Source of the DNA: an uncultured Pelagimonas sp.
Lineage (GTDB): Bacteria > Pseudomonadota > Alphaproteobacteria > Rhodobacterales > Rhodobacteraceae
Assembly (NCBI RefSeq): GCF_947498515.1
Contig: NZ_CANMKO010000002.1
Location: 496,001-560,000, forward strand
Direction: 5' to 3'
Length of the DNA stretch: 64,000 bases
Shown here piece after piece: positions 23,227-31,862 of the stretch (position 1 is its first letter; each line of letters opens with the position of its first letter). Made by a program: the position numbers and the translations under genes. The notes beneath the pieces were generated by a model. It was not told the DNA's origin. It saw nothing but the letters and a program-made list of their open reading frames with translations, and did not search any database.

Positions 23227-23543
23227 GCGTTTACGTCGACAACCCGCAGCACCGCGTCGGCCGCATGGTCATGTGCCACATGCTGGCCGATAGCATCGCT
23301 GAGCTGATGGTTATGGCCGACACGATCGGTGTCGATCGAAAATGGTTTCAACCCCAAAGACACCCGCATTTCGACATCTGCAAAGCAAAACGGACTCTGG
23401 CGATCAAGGCCGGAGCAATCGAAGTCGATCGACGCGCCTTGGTCGATGCAAAGCGCCGCTACCGAAGAAAATGGTTCGCAGATTTGGACGAACGCGCCGC
23501 CGTTATAGCGGCATCACAAATAGGAGACCGCCCATGCAGATGA
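23223..23543 (+). CDS. DUF4031 domain protein
   Basis: The 106-residue protein starts MSVYVDNPQHRVGRMVMCHM, then LADSIAELMVMADTIGVDRK and WFQPQRHPHFDICKAKRTLA. This matches DUF4031 proteins, which carry vYVD, a c-H-l-x-A-d-t-x-e-E-L-h-x-f-A helix, and the W-F-Q...p-H-f-D motif. They are common in phages and their function is unknown. The gene is coupled to both neighbours. Confidence 0.8.
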   Translation: MSVYVDNPQHRVGRMVMCHMLADSIAELMVMADTIGVDRKWFQPQRHPHFDICKAKRTLAIKAGAIEVDRRALVDAKRRYRRKWFADLDERAAVIAASQIGDRPCR

Positions 23544-23758
23544 TAGCCGTCGACGCAGCAGCCCTCGATCGGCTTCATGACAAGATTGATCGGTTGGAAC
23601 AGAAACTAGATGCAGCGCACATTACGCCGCCCCCAAAGTGGATTACTGTTGCCGAATACGCCAAACGGGTTGGAAAAACCGAAGGGACCGTGCGGCGCTG
23701 GGTCAGAGAAGGATCACTGGAACGCAAAGACAAGCTGGTAGCTAACCCAGACGTTTAG
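23534..23758 (+). CDS. Excisionase-like helix-turn-helix protein
   Basis: The 74-residue protein has a short coiled-coil-like N-terminus (LDRLHDKIDRLEQKLDAA) and then WITVAEYAKRVGKTEGTVRR and WVREGSLERK, an excisionase/MerR-type helix-turn-helix. It would direct prophage excision together with the integrase. It is the last gene of the rightward early operon, and its 3' end overlaps the convergent integrase gene by 17 bases, so excisionase and integrase transcripts are antisense there. Confidence 0.78.
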   Translation: MQMIAVDAAALDRLHDKIDRLEQKLDAAHITPPPKWITVAEYAKRVGKTEGTVRRWVREGSLERKDKLVANPDV

Positions 23759-24704
23759 CCAAGGATTCCGCACTCTCATTATAATAGACCATCAGCATTT
23801 TGAGATCGGTATGCCCGACCATTCGGGCAAGCTCTAAAACTTCCAGTTTCTTCGCCAATGCCGTGATCGCCGCATGTCGGCTGTCATGAAACGTCAAACC
23901 AACCACACCAGCTCGATCGCGCGTCTTTCGAAACAAGGCATCGAGCTGGCGAGGTTCCAACCCAAACACTCTCTCATTCTTGGGCAAAGCTTCCAGTAGC
24001 GAAACGGCTTGAGAGGACAAAGGCACGTCTCGAGGGCGGCCATTCTTGGTTTGCTTTAGATGCGCAACGCGTCGGTCCAGATCAACGCAATCCCATGTGA
24101 GGTTGCAAATCTCCCCTGCCCGCATTGCCGTCGCTACGGCAAATCGAAACGCATGATAGGCCCGAGCTGTTGCCTTGCTCAGATCATCGCCGGCGCAATA
24201 ATGCATGCGCTCGATTTCATCCTCGGTCGGAAGTCTATCGCGCGGCGCGGGTTTGGGCGGTTTGCGGACATCGCTCAAGGGGTTGCTATTGATCATTCCC
24301 CATTCCCGTCGTGCCACATTTAAGACTGAGGACATCAGCTGCATCTCACGAATGACGCTCGCTGGGGCAACTTCCTTTAATCTGCGATCACGCCAGTCAG
24401 CAAAATCCTTCGCGGCAAGGTCTTCAAGCTTGATCTTGGCAATTCGGTCCTTGCCCAGATTTTTCAGCCGGATGACCTCCCAGCGCTCTCCCCTTTTGGT
24501 GGTGCTCACTTCCCGCGCATACCGATCGAACAGACCGCCCAATAGGGATTTGGCAGCGATTTTGTCACCGTTCAGAATCTCATACTCGGTACGAGTGGCC
24601 CAATCCTTGGCCTCTTTCTGAGTCGGAAAGTGTTTTGAGGTCCGGATGCCACGCCGGGCAACCTGCGCCCTCCATCCAGTTTTGCTTTTGGTAATCGAAG
24701 CCAT
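23742..24704 (-). CDS. Tyrosine-type site-specific integrase
   Basis: The protein is 320 residues from the ATG at 24704 (MASITKSKTGW); a longer start at 24764 is less likely. The N-terminal arm-binding domain (KTGWRAQVARRGIRTSKHF) and SAM-like core-binding domain lead to the catalytic domain with ATAMRAGEICNLTW (Arg), FHDSRHAAITAL (His-x-x-Arg), MVGHTDLKM (His) and MVYYNESAE (Tyr). It integrates and excises the prophage at the neighbouring tRNA-Leu. It has no in-window partner beyond the excisionase-like gene. Confidence 0.95.
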   Translation of the reverse strand: MASITKSKTGWRAQVARRGIRTSKHFPTQKEAKDWATRTEYEILNGDKIAAKSLLGGLFDRYAREVSTTKRGERWEVIRLKNLGKDRIAKIKLEDLAAKDFADWRDRRLKEVAPASVIREMQLMSSVLNVARREWGMINSNPLSDVRKPPKPAPRDRLPTEDEIERMHYCAGDDLSKATARAYHAFRFAVATAMRAGEICNLTWDCVDLDRRVAHLKQTKNGRPRDVPLSSQAVSLLEALPKNERVFGLEPRQLDALFRKTRDRAGVVGLTFHDSRHAAITALAKKLEVLELARMVGHTDLKMLMVYYNESAESLAKRLG

Positions 24705-24844
24705 TTTTACGCTCCGCGGGTAATTTACGGGTAATAACATGCACAAAATTACGCTCAGAGGCAATCAACGCAATGTTGTCTTGCTTAACAGGGCTTTGTT
24801 TTTAAGGGGTTTTCGTTCACATGAACGCATCGACGTTAAGTAAA

Positions 24845-24870
24845 TGGTGCGGTCGAGAGGACTCGAACCT
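24845..24870. other. Likely phage attachment site at the tRNA 3' end (inferred)
   Basis: The 3' end of the tRNA gene (T-arm and acceptor) faces the integrase gene, the usual crossover place for tyrosine integrases of this kind. The exact core cannot be defined because the second copy lies outside the window. Confidence 0.45.
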
Positions 24871-24931
24871 CCACGGGTGTTACCCCACAGCGACCTCAAC
24901 GCTGCGCGTCTACCAATTCCGCCACGACCGC
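24845..24931 (-). tRNA. tRNA-Leu(GAG)
   Basis: The minus strand folds as a class II tRNA with a 7-bp acceptor (GCGGTCG/CGACCGC), discriminator A and encoded CCA. It has the anticodon loop TTGAGGT between CAGCG and CGCTG, a long variable arm (TGGGGTAACACCCGT) and a TTCGAGT T-loop. Anticodon GAG reads CUC/CUU. The 3' end faces the prophage integrase, so it is the likely attB/attL. Confidence 0.97.
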
Positions 24932-25111
24932 ACTGTCTAGGCTTGGTAGGGCGCTCTCTAACGAAGCGTGGCCGGGATGTGAAGAGGAAAAATTACCCTT
25001 TTTAAAATTCCTCTGACCGGGCGCGGTTTTACGGTAAAATTTGCTGCACATCATATTCGAACTTTCGAATTTAGAGTAAAATCCAGATGTCTTAAGAGGA
25101 AGGAGGACATC

Positions 25112-25360
25112 ATGGTCACCATGAAAAGCGCGGCGCTTGCGATTGGCCTTATTGGACTGGCTGGGGCTGCCTCGGCAGAGCAGCAATGTTGGGTTGGCGC
25201 GAAGTATAATGATCATTCCCAGTGGAACATCGCCTGTACCCAAACCTATGGCACCGGGTCGCAAATCTTGGCCAGCAATGGCTTTGCCAATATCCTGTTT
25301 GGCCCGGCGACTTGGGACAGGTGCAAGGCCTGGGCTGATAAAAACCTCGCGCAGGGGTAA
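25112..25360 (+). CDS. Small secreted protein of unknown function
   Basis: The 82-residue protein has a signal peptide (MKSAALAIGLIGLAGAASAE, cleavage after ASA) and two to three Cys in a short mature part: EQQCWVGAKYNDHSQWNIAC and WDRCKAWADKNLAQG. Disulfide pairing is plausible in the periplasm. AGGAGG at 25099-25104 favours the ATG at 25112 over the one at 25121. No family is recognised. It is a single gene between the tRNA and lipB. Confidence 0.75.
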   Translation: MVTMKSAALAIGLIGLAGAASAEQQCWVGAKYNDHSQWNIACTQTYGTGSQILASNGFANILFGPATWDRCKAWADKNLAQG

Positions 25361-25490
25361 ATGCGCCTTTGTAACTGCGCATGCAATCCACGCTCCTTAT
25401 GGCAAATCCGCCCGTCCTGCCTTATCTGTGGCATTCAAATGCGATGTCGTGTCGAGATGAGGCGCGCCGAGAGTGGAAGGGGCCGATCAG

Positions 25491-26171
25491 ATGGTGGAAT
25501 GGAAAATCAGCGAGGGCCTCACGTCTTACGAAGAGGCCCTTGCCTTTATGGAAGAGCGCGCGGCACAGATTGCGACAGGCGATGCCGAGGAATGCATTTG
25601 GTTGCTGGAGCACCCGCCGCTCTATACCGCTGGGACCAGCGCCAAGGTTGAGGATCTCAAAGATCCCGACCGCTTTCCGGTCTATCCAAGCAAGCGCGGC
25701 GGTCAGTATACTTATCACGGGCCGGGCCAACGCGTGGCTTATGTGATGCTGGACGTGTCGAAACGTGGCCGGGATGTGCGCTGTTTCGTGCGCGACCTTG
25801 AGGCTTGGGTGATTGCGGCGCTACGTGATTTTGGACTAACGGGGCATATTCGGGACGGGCGTGTTGGCGTTTGGATCGAGCGACCAAACAAACCCAAGAC
25901 GATCACCGGCGCGATGGCCGAAGACAAGATCGCCGCCATCGGTATTCGCTTGCGCAAATGGGTGAGTTTTCACGGGATTTCAGTGAATGTGGAACCGGAT
26001 TTGAGCCATTTTGATGGCATCGTCCCCTGTGGCATCACCGATTATGGTGTGACGTCTTTGGTCGACCTTGGCCTACCGGTGAGCATGGATGATGTCGACG
26101 TAGCGCTCAAATCCAGCTTTGAAGAGGTCTTTGGCGCTGGTGTGACACGATCGGCCTGCCCCACGCGGTGA
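25491..26171 (+). CDS. lipB: Octanoyltransferase LipB
   Basis: The 226-residue protein transfers octanoyl groups from ACP to lipoyl domains, the first step of protein lipoylation. Visible are the substrate-binding segment [19 protein letters not shown], the active-site Lys in [27 protein letters not shown], and the catalytic Cys in [13 protein letters not shown]. These match LipB across bacteria. The start is taken at the ATG at 25491, after GGAAGGGG; a start 18 bases earlier (MEGADQ) is less likely. It is a single gene. Confidence 0.96.
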   Translation: MVEWKISEGLTSYEEALAFMEERAAQIATGDAEECIWLLEHPPLYTAGTSAKVEDLKDPDRFPVYPSKRGGQYTYHGPGQRVAYVMLDVSKRGRDVRCFVRDLEAWVIAALRDFGLTGHIRDGRVGVWIERPNKPKTITGAMAEDKIAAIGIRLRKWVSFHGISVNVEPDLSHFDGIVPCGITDYGVTSLVDLGLPVSMDDVDVALKSSFEEVFGAGVTRSACPTR

Positions 26172-26172
26172 C

Positions 26173-26192
26173 AAAATCCATGCATGGATTTT
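26173..26192. repeat. Palindromic repeat AAAATCCATGCATGGATTTT (type A)
   Basis: A perfect 20-base palindrome lies 2 bases after the lipB stop. An identical copy is at 29123-29142. Both are in intergenic DNA and both are preceded by C and followed by GC-rich sequence. Confidence 0.85.
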
Positions 26193-26204
26193 GGGTGCGC
26201 GCGG

Positions 26205-26420
26205 TTAGCGACGGCTTCCGAACACATGAAACAGAATGTCTGAGCGGGTAAGACCCATCGCCGCGAGCTGATCGTCTGACAAGGCGCGCAGTTCGGTGAC
26301 ACGCGCGGCCAAGCGGCGCTGGCGTGCATCAAATGGCGTTTCGGTCAGACGAGAGATCATAGCCCCAAGGCCTCGGCGCAGGGGGGATTGTGTTTCAAAG
26401 CTCGGGTCAAAATAGGCCAT
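26205..26420 (-). CDS. DUF1127 domain protein
   Basis: The protein is 71 residues from the ATG at 26420 (MAYFDPSFETQSPLRRGLGA). The C-terminal part RRLAARVTELRALSDDQLAA followed by MGLTRSDILFHVFG is the DUF1127 motif (l..l.d..L.d.Gl.r.di). These small proteins occur in many alphaproteobacteria, and some act in RNA metabolism or stress adaptation. The longer frame from 26501 is not used because the ATG gives a usual-length protein. Confidence 0.85.
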   Translation of the reverse strand: MAYFDPSFETQSPLRRGLGAMISRLTETPFDARQRRLAARVTELRALSDDQLAAMGLTRSDILFHVFGSRR

Positions 26421-26685
26421 GAGTGGTCTCCGGTTCTTGCCCCCAGGAAATGCAGCGCGGGAGCTATTTTGTTCGTCGTTGAGTTTGGCAGTTGAGCCCA
26501 ACTTAGGCTGTTTGCACCGATGTCATCAGTCCGGAAAACCTCCGTCAGGAATTCCTGACCCTGACACAGCCACTCCGTTTCTTGCGCAATGCCTGCTCGC
26601 GGATTTGCAACAGCATGATCCGGGTCGCCTTGCCCGTCGGCGATGGGCCATCCCCGTCCCATCCGAAACGCGAGAGGAACAGGAT

Positions 26686-27435
26686 ATGGACCTTAAAAAC
26701 AAAACGATCATCATCACCGGAGCCAGCAGCGGTATTGGGGCGGCTGCGGCCTTGTTATTCGCCAGACATGGCGCAAATGTCGTGTTGGGGGCACGGCGCG
26801 CCGCTGAGCTGGACCAAATTGCCGGGCAAATCCGCCAGAGCAATGGTCAGGCAACCGCCCTGGCCGGGGATGTCACCGATGAAAGTTACGCTCAGAAACT
26901 GGTGGATCATGCCAAGGAGGTCTTTGGAGGATTAGATGGCGCTTTTAACAACGCTGGGATGGTTGGTGACATGGTGCCGGTTTCGGAAATGTCATCGCAA
27001 AACTGGCAAGATGTGATCGCGACAAACCTCACCTCGGCCTTTTATCTGGCCAAGGCGCAGGTTCCGGCGATGCAAAGCGGTGGGGCCTTGGTTTTCACCT
27101 CTTCTTTTGTTGGCTATTCCAACGCCGGCCTTCCGGGGATGTCCGCCTATGCCGCCGCCAAAGCCGGGTTAATTGGCTTTGTGCAATCTTTGGCCAATGA
27201 GCACGCCCAACAGGGAATTCGGGTCAATGCCTTGCTTCCCGGCGGCACCAAAACCGCCATGGCGGGTGACGATCCCGAGGGGCATGCCCTTATCAATGGG
27301 TTGCACCCCATGCGGCGCATGGCCCAGCCCGAAGAAATCGCTCAGGCAGCGATGTTTTTATTGTCCGAGCGAGCGAGCTTTGTCACCGGGGCCCCGATGC
27401 TGGTCGATGGCGGTGTGTCGGTGCAACTGGGTTAA
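26686..27435 (+). CDS. SDR family oxidoreductase
   Basis: The 249-residue protein is a classical short-chain dehydrogenase/reductase: TGASSGIGAAAALLFA (NAD(P)-binding TGxxxGIG), NNAG at FNNAGMVGD, FTSSFVGY and the catalytic YAAAKAGLIG (YxxxK), with PMLVDGGVSVQLG at the C-terminus. The substrate is unknown; an alcohol or ketone metabolite is most likely. It starts at the ATG at 26686, after GGATA. Its end overlaps the last 4 bases of the convergent Lrp-type gene. Confidence 0.93.
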   Translation: MDLKNKTIIITGASSGIGAAAALLFARHGANVVLGARRAAELDQIAGQIRQSNGQATALAGDVTDESYAQKLVDHAKEVFGGLDGAFNNAGMVGDMVPVSEMSSQNWQDVIATNLTSAFYLAKAQVPAMQSGGALVFTSSFVGYSNAGLPGMSAYAAAKAGLIGFVQSLANEHAQQGIRVNALLPGGTKTAMAGDDPEGHALINGLHPMRRMAQPEEIAQAAMFLLSERASFVTGAPMLVDGGVSVQLG

Positions 27436-27899
27436 TGCACCCGTCCGGTCATAGGTAAGGCCGCGCGATGGCTTAGGGTGCGTAGTGTGAAGCTTGATCG
27501 CATATTGCGCACATTCGGCACCGTCATAAGACGCGATTGAAGGAAGCGATCAAACGCCTCAAGGTCGGGCACAACGACCCGCATCAAGATATCCGGACTG
27601 CCAGTCATCAACTGGCAGTCCATCACCTCTTCGAAGAGTGCAACACGCTTGGTGAACTCCGACACCACTTCAACGCTTTGACGATCCAGCTCAAGCGTTA
27701 CAAAAACGGTGACCGCCTGCCCTATTTTGCGTTGATCAACCCGCGCGCCATAACCGGTGATCACCCCGTCTTCCTCTAGACGCGCAACCCGGCGGGCGCA
27801 GGGGGTTGGTGACAATCCGACCTGTTCGGCCAAATCTGCCATGCGAATACGGCCATCCTGTTGCAGGAGTCTCAGTATCTTGCGGTCAAGGTCATCCAT
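27432..27899 (-). CDS. Lrp/AsnC family transcriptional regulator
   Basis: The 155-residue protein has the N-terminal AsnC helix-turn-helix (MDDLDRKILRLLQQDGRIRM, then ADLAEQVGLSPTPCARRVAR LEEDGVITG) and the C-terminal effector domain (LMTGSPDILMRVVVPDLEAF, with the typical G-x-x-D). It is divergent from the leucine-dehydrogenase-like gene, 122 bases away, and may regulate it in response to an amino acid. The 3' end converges on the SDR gene. Confidence 0.93.
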   Translation of the reverse strand: MDDLDRKILRLLQQDGRIRMADLAEQVGLSPTPCARRVARLEEDGVITGYGARVDQRKIGQAVTVFVTLELDRQSVEVVSEFTKRVALFEEVMDCQLMTGSPDILMRVVVPDLEAFDRFLQSRLMTVPNVRNMRSSFTLRTLSHRAALPMTGRVH

Positions 27900-28021
27900 T
27901 TTATCTCGTCAGTCTCTAAATATTGAAGCTTTCCGCCAATAATGCCTCAAAAGACAGGTAACAATAGTGAAAAAGCATCCACAGCCGCGACTATCCTGTT
28001 TCAATCTGAGGAGGACCCTAC

Positions 28022-29059
28022 ATGACCATCACCGAATTGCCCATATCTACCCATGAACGCGTTGTGCATATTCAAGACCTGCCCGGCGGGTTGAGCGCCT
28101 TGATCGCGATCCATTCGACCGCACGTGGCCCGGCCGCTGGCGGATTGCGAATGCGCGAATACGCGAGCTTTGACGACGCATTGGTCGATGTGCTGCGCCT
28201 GTCCCACGGCATGACGCTTAAGAACGCCGCGGCCGATTTGGCCTTAGGTGGCGGCAAAGCAGTGATCATCGGCAATGTTGCGACACAAAAGACACCGGAG
28301 CTTCTCGAAGCCTTTGGAGAGGCCGTTGATACGCTTGGCGGAGCCTATCGCACTGCCGAAGATATGGGCATGACCCCCGACGACATGGCCGTCATTGCGC
28401 GCAAGACACCCTATGTTGCGGGCCTTCCCGGTGCCTCCGGCGATCCTTCGCCCATCACAGCACGCGGCGTATTTTTGTCGATGCAAGTTGCCGCTAAACA
28501 CCGGTTTGGCAGCACTGATCTGGCGGGTAAACGCGTCGCGATGCAGGGTTTGGGCCATGTCGGCATGCATTTGGCCGATATGTTGCACGAAGCCGGGGCC
28601 GAGTTGATTGTAACCGATGTCAGCGAAGAGGCGTTGGACGAGGCAGTTGTCGCCTTTAACGCCAAAGTTGTTGGGTTGGATGAGATTTACAGCCAAGACG
28701 TCGATATTTTTGCCCCCTGCGCCATCGGCGCCGTGTTGAATGAAGCGACAATTCCAACCCTGACGTGCAAAATGGTCTGTGGCGCGGCCAACAATCTATT
28801 GGCGACGCCCGAAGATGGTGACCGTCTGGCGGCGCGCGGGATACTTTACGCACCTGATTTTGTGGCCAATGGCGGGGGCATCATCAATGCGACGCCGGAA
28901 ATCCTTGGCGAAGCCCAAGGGCCCGAGTGGCTGGAAGGCAAGTTGCAGGCCTTGGCGGCTAATCTTGATGCGATTTTGACAGAGGCGGCCAAAACTGGCC
29001 TGCCCCCGCATGTTGTCGCCGAGCAGTTGGTAGAAGAAAAAGTCACGCTGGCGGCTTAA
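28022..29059 (+). CDS. Leucine dehydrogenase-like (Glu/Leu/Phe/Val dehydrogenase)
   Basis: The 345-residue protein is an ELFV dehydrogenase. It has SRGPAAGGLRM-like sequence (TARGPAAGGLRMREY), GMTLKNAAADLALGGGKAV with the catalytic Lys region, and GLGHVGMHLADMLHEAGAE as the NAD-binding Rossmann turn. Members deaminate branched-chain amino acids to 2-oxo acids. The length and residues fit leucine dehydrogenase better than glutamate dehydrogenase. An Lrp-family gene lies divergently upstream, consistent with amino-acid-responsive control. Confidence 0.9.
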   Translation: MTITELPISTHERVVHIQDLPGGLSALIAIHSTARGPAAGGLRMREYASFDDALVDVLRLSHGMTLKNAAADLALGGGKAVIIGNVATQKTPELLEAFGEAVDTLGGAYRTAEDMGMTPDDMAVIARKTPYVAGLPGASGDPSPITARGVFLSMQVAAKHRFGSTDLAGKRVAMQGLGHVGMHLADMLHEAGAELIVTDVSEEALDEAVVAFNAKVVGLDEIYSQDVDIFAPCAIGAVLNEATIPTLTCKMVCGAANNLLATPEDGDRLAARGILYAPDFVANGGGIINATPEILGEAQGPEWLEGKLQALAANLDAILTEAAKTGLPPHVVAEQLVEEKVTLAA

Positions 29060-29443
29060 CCCCCCTGCCCGTCGACATGTTGCGCGCTTTGTGAGGCGCT
29101 TTTTGCTCTCGCGGCGCGCAACAAAATCCATGCATGGATTTTTAAATTCCGTGCACGGAATTTGCGGCGCTTGTGGCTGATGTTCCAGTCTCAAAAAACG
29201 ACCTCGATTTTTTTGAAGCTAGGAAGCGCCCAGCGACGCGTCGGCACCGAAATTTCCGGTCTAAAACCGGTTGAACGCCCGGTTTGGGCAAAATCATCCA
29301 CCCCCTGCGACAAAATTGTTTGATCTGCGTCAAATACCACCGTTGCCGACCAAAAGATCACCTTCTAAAACATGAATAGAATTTACGGGCGCGATGGGAT
29401 TCTCTTCGCGCCCGCTATTGTAGGGACAAAAGGGAGGCACGAT
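29060..29443. other. Intergenic region holding two palindromes, ahead of ctaD
   Basis: This 384-base gap has no gene. It holds the type A and type B palindromes (29123-29163) and presumably the ctaD promoter; no exact hexamers were fixed. Confidence 0.6.
29123..29163. repeat. Tandem type A and type B palindromes
   Basis: The type A palindrome AAAATCCATGCATGGATTTT is at 29123-29142 and the type B palindrome AAATTCCGTGCACGGAATTT at 29144-29163, one base apart and followed by GCGGCGC. Type B recurs at 60972-60991 and type A at 26173-26192. Confidence 0.85.
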
Positions 29444-31117
29444 ATGGCAGACGCCGCCATTCACGGCCACGAGCATGAGGACAACCGGGGGTTCTTTACC
29501 CGCTGGTTCATGTCCACAAACCACAAAGACATCGGGATTCTTTACCTGATCGTCTCGGCCCTTGTGGGTCTGGTTTCAGTTATTTTCACCGTATACATGC
29601 GCATGGAGCTTATGGAGCCCGGCGTTCAGTATATGTGTCAAGAAGGGTGGTTCCTGATCGCCCGCACGGTTGAGGAATGTACCCCCAACGGGCATCTCTG
29701 GAACGTGCTGATCACCGGCCACGGCATCCTAATGATGTTCTTCGTGGTTATTCCGGCGCTGTTCGGCGGTTTTGGCAACTATTTCATGCCGTTGCAGATT
29801 GGCGCACCGGACATGGCCTTCCCTCGGATGAACAACCTGTCCTTCTGGCTTTATGTTGCCGGTACAACCCTCGCGGTTTGCTCGGTTTTCTCGCCCGGTG
29901 GTAACGGTCAGCTTGGCTCCGGTGTTGGTTGGGTTCTCTACCCACCTTTGTCGACCAATGAGCAAGGTTACTCGATGGATCTGGCGATCTTTGCGGTTCA
30001 CGTCTCGGGTGCCTCGTCCATCCTTGGTGCGATCAACATGATCACCACCTTCCTGAACATGCGTGCCCCCGGCATGACCCTGTTCAAGGTGCCACTGTTC
30101 TCTTGGTCGATCTTTGTCACCTCTTGGCTGATCCTGCTGTCACTGCCTGTTTTGGCCGGCGCGATCACCATGTTGCTGACCGATCGTAACTTTGACACCA
30201 CTTTCTTTGATCCTGCCGGTGGCGGCGATCCAATCCTGTACCAGCACATCCTGTGGTTCTTCGGTCACCCCGAAGTCTACATCGTGATCCTGCCGGGCTT
30301 TGGTATCATCTCCCACGTAATTGCGACCTTCTCGCGCAAGCCGGTCTTTGGCTACCTGCCTATGGTTTGGGCGATCATCGCGATTGGGGCCTTGGGCTTT
30401 GTTGTTTGGGCGCACCACATGTACACCGTCGGCATGAGCCTGCGTCAGCAGTCTTACTTCATGCTGGCCACCATGGTCATCGCGGTTCCAACCGGTGTGA
30501 AAGTCTTCTCTTGGATTGCCACCATGTGGGGCGGTTCGGTTGAATTCAAAACACCAATGATGTTCGCTCTGGGCTTCCTGATGCTGTTCACCATTGGTGG
30601 TGTCACCGGTGTTGTTCTTTCGCAGGCGGGCGTCGACCGTGGTTACCACGATACCTACTATGTGGTTGCACACTTCCACTACGTGATGTCGCTGGGCGCA
30701 GTTTTTGCCATCTTTGCAGGGATCTACTTCTACTTCCCCAAGATGACAGGCCGGATGTATTCGGAAACGCTGGGCCACATCCACTTCTGGATGTTCTTCA
30801 TCGGTGCCAACCTGACCTTCTTCCCTCAGCACTTCTTGGGCCGTCAGGGCATGCCACGTCGCTACATCGACTATCCTGAGGCCTTTGCCACATGGAACTA
30901 CTGGTCGTCGCTGGGTGCGTTCTTGTCCTTTGCCTCGTTCTTGCTGTTCTTCGGGATCGTCATCTACGCCCTGCGCGCCGGTGCCAAAGCGACCGAGAAC
31001 AACCCTTGGAACGAATACGCAGACACCCTGGAATGGACCCTGCCGTCGCCTCCGCCCGAGCACACGTTCGAGCAGCTTCCAAAGCAGGAAGACTGGGACA
31101 AGGGTCCAGCCCACTAA
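29444..31117 (+). CDS. ctaD: Cytochrome c oxidase subunit I
   Basis: The protein is 557 residues from the ATG at 29444 ([10 protein letters not shown]), 7 bases after GGGAGG. It is the aa3-type proton-pumping terminal oxidase core in the inner membrane, with 12 helices. Visible ligands are the heme a His in [28 protein letters not shown] with the CuB His and cross-linked Tyr, AHHMYTVGM with the CuB His pair, and [10 protein letters not shown] with the heme a3 and heme a His residues. K- and D-channel residues are present in the expected blocks. It stands alone, separate from the ctaC/ctaE genes, as in this order. Confidence 0.97.
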   Translation: MADAAIHGHEHEDNRGFFTRWFMSTNHKDIGILYLIVSALVGLVSVIFTVYMRMELMEPGVQYMCQEGWFLIARTVEECTPNGHLWNVLITGHGILMMFFVVIPALFGGFGNYFMPLQIGAPDMAFPRMNNLSFWLYVAGTTLAVCSVFSPGGNGQLGSGVGWVLYPPLSTNEQGYSMDLAIFAVHVSGASSILGAINMITTFLNMRAPGMTLFKVPLFSWSIFVTSWLILLSLPVLAGAITMLLTDRNFDTTFFDPAGGGDPILYQHILWFFGHPEVYIVILPGFGIISHVIATFSRKPVFGYLPMVWAIIAIGALGFVVWAHHMYTVGMSLRQQSYFMLATMVIAVPTGVKVFSWIATMWGGSVEFKTPMMFALGFLMLFTIGGVTGVVLSQAGVDRGYHDTYYVVAHFHYVMSLGAVFAIFAGIYFYFPKMTGRMYSETLGHIHFWMFFIGANLTFFPQHFLGRQGMPRRYIDYPEAFATWNYWSSLGAFLSFASFLLFFGIVIYALRAGAKATENNPWNEYADTLEWTLPSPPPEHTFEQLPKQEDWDKGPAH

Positions 31118-31142
31118 TCGGGTGATCCTAATCTGAAAATCG

Positions 31143-31174
31143 AAAAGGCCCTGCGAGTTTCGCGGGGCCTTTTT
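31143..31174 (+). terminator. Intrinsic terminator after ctaD
   Basis: GGCCCTGCGA pairs with TCGCGGGGCC (one G-U) across a two-base loop, followed by TTTTT, 26 bases after the ctaD stop. Confidence 0.85.
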
Positions 31175-31342
31175 GCGTCCGGCGGACCGTCGCAGCAAAG
31201 GAGTGACGATAGGCAGCTTGGCTGTTTGGCTCCTGCCCTTCACTGAAAACGCCACCTCAACCTGATGTCTTGACCCTTGTCATGGTCACGTCCCTCCCTG
31301 CCCGGCAAAGACAGGTCATCTATTCCCAACTGGCGACCGCCC

Positions 31343-31789
31343 ATGTTTATCCCCGCCTTCTCTATTCTCTTCATCGCACTGGTCGGCCTATGCGGTACAT
31401 TTGCGCTCTTCCTTCTCCCAGTCTTTCCCAAAAGCATTTGGGCCAAGGTCATCTGGCTCGGTTTCTTTGCGCTTATGTCGTGGATATTTGTCACCGAAAT
31501 GGTGGTCCCGGTAGAGTATGGCGCATGGCGAACCCCGCCCCGCTCTATCCTTGTCCAAGGCCTGATCTTTTTCTCGCCTTTCGCCCTTTCCTTGGTGTTG
31601 TGGCGACGCAACTCACATCCAAACCGCGCGGCTTTGGGGGAGCTTACGTTGTTTTCATTGATTGCCATCGCCTGCGCGGTGTCCTTTTTTGGCTTGCAAG
31701 CCTTTAACAAAACCTGCCTCTCCGTTGCCGAGCAAGGCTCGGGAGAGCGCACATGGTGCACCAGAGAATGGCAGGTTCAGCCGCGCTAA
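31343..31789 (+). CDS. Small integral membrane protein of unknown function
   Basis: The 148-residue protein from the ATG at 31343 has four predicted membrane helices (about residues 4-24, 33-55, 69-87 and 101-118), with sequences such as PAFSILFIALVGLCGTFALF. It is not recognised. Upstream starts (31277 or in another frame) add unlikely sequence. No neighbour suggests a role. Confidence 0.7.
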   Translation: MFIPAFSILFIALVGLCGTFALFLLPVFPKSIWAKVIWLGFFALMSWIFVTEMVVPVEYGAWRTPPRSILVQGLIFFSPFALSLVLWRRNSHPNRAALGELTLFSLIAIACAVSFFGLQAFNKTCLSVAEQGSGERTWCTREWQVQPR

Positions 31790-31862
31790 ATCCGCCATGG
31801 TCAAATCCAGCGTTGTTTGACACACTCGCCTTGAAACGACGCGGAAAATGGGCCTTGGGCAT

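Larger units (their letters stand above)
1..24844. mobile_element. HK97-type prophage inserted at tRNA-Leu(GAG), left end outside window
   Basis: A continuous run of phage genes extends from the left edge to the 3' end of a tRNA-Leu gene. It contains tape measure, tail, head, portal, terminase, HNH, replication-like genes, a divergent repressor pair with operators, a defence cargo segment, an excisionase-like gene and a tyrosine integrase. The integrase lies next to the tRNA 3' end, the usual attachment arrangement for this integrase class. The tape measure gene runs off the left edge, so the remaining tail genes, lysis genes and the second attachment site are not visible. No frameshifted or interrupted structural gene is seen, so the element may be intact. 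The right boundary is inferred from gene content, because the matching att copy lies outside. Confidence 0.93.

Noticed and set aside
22812-23543. Long plus-strand frame across the XRE gene, membrane peptide and DUF4031
   Set aside because: Only its 3' part, from 23,223, has coding character (DUF4031); the first part is a shadow of the XRE gene.
26173-29163. CRISPR array or mobile element ends from the repeated palindromes
   Set aside because: Copies are single, far apart, perfectly symmetric and without spacers, transposase or target duplications.
30140-31255. Long minus-strand frame over ctaD
   Set aside because: It is the antisense shadow of the strongly codon-biased ctaD gene and has a His/Arg/Val-rich nonsense pattern.
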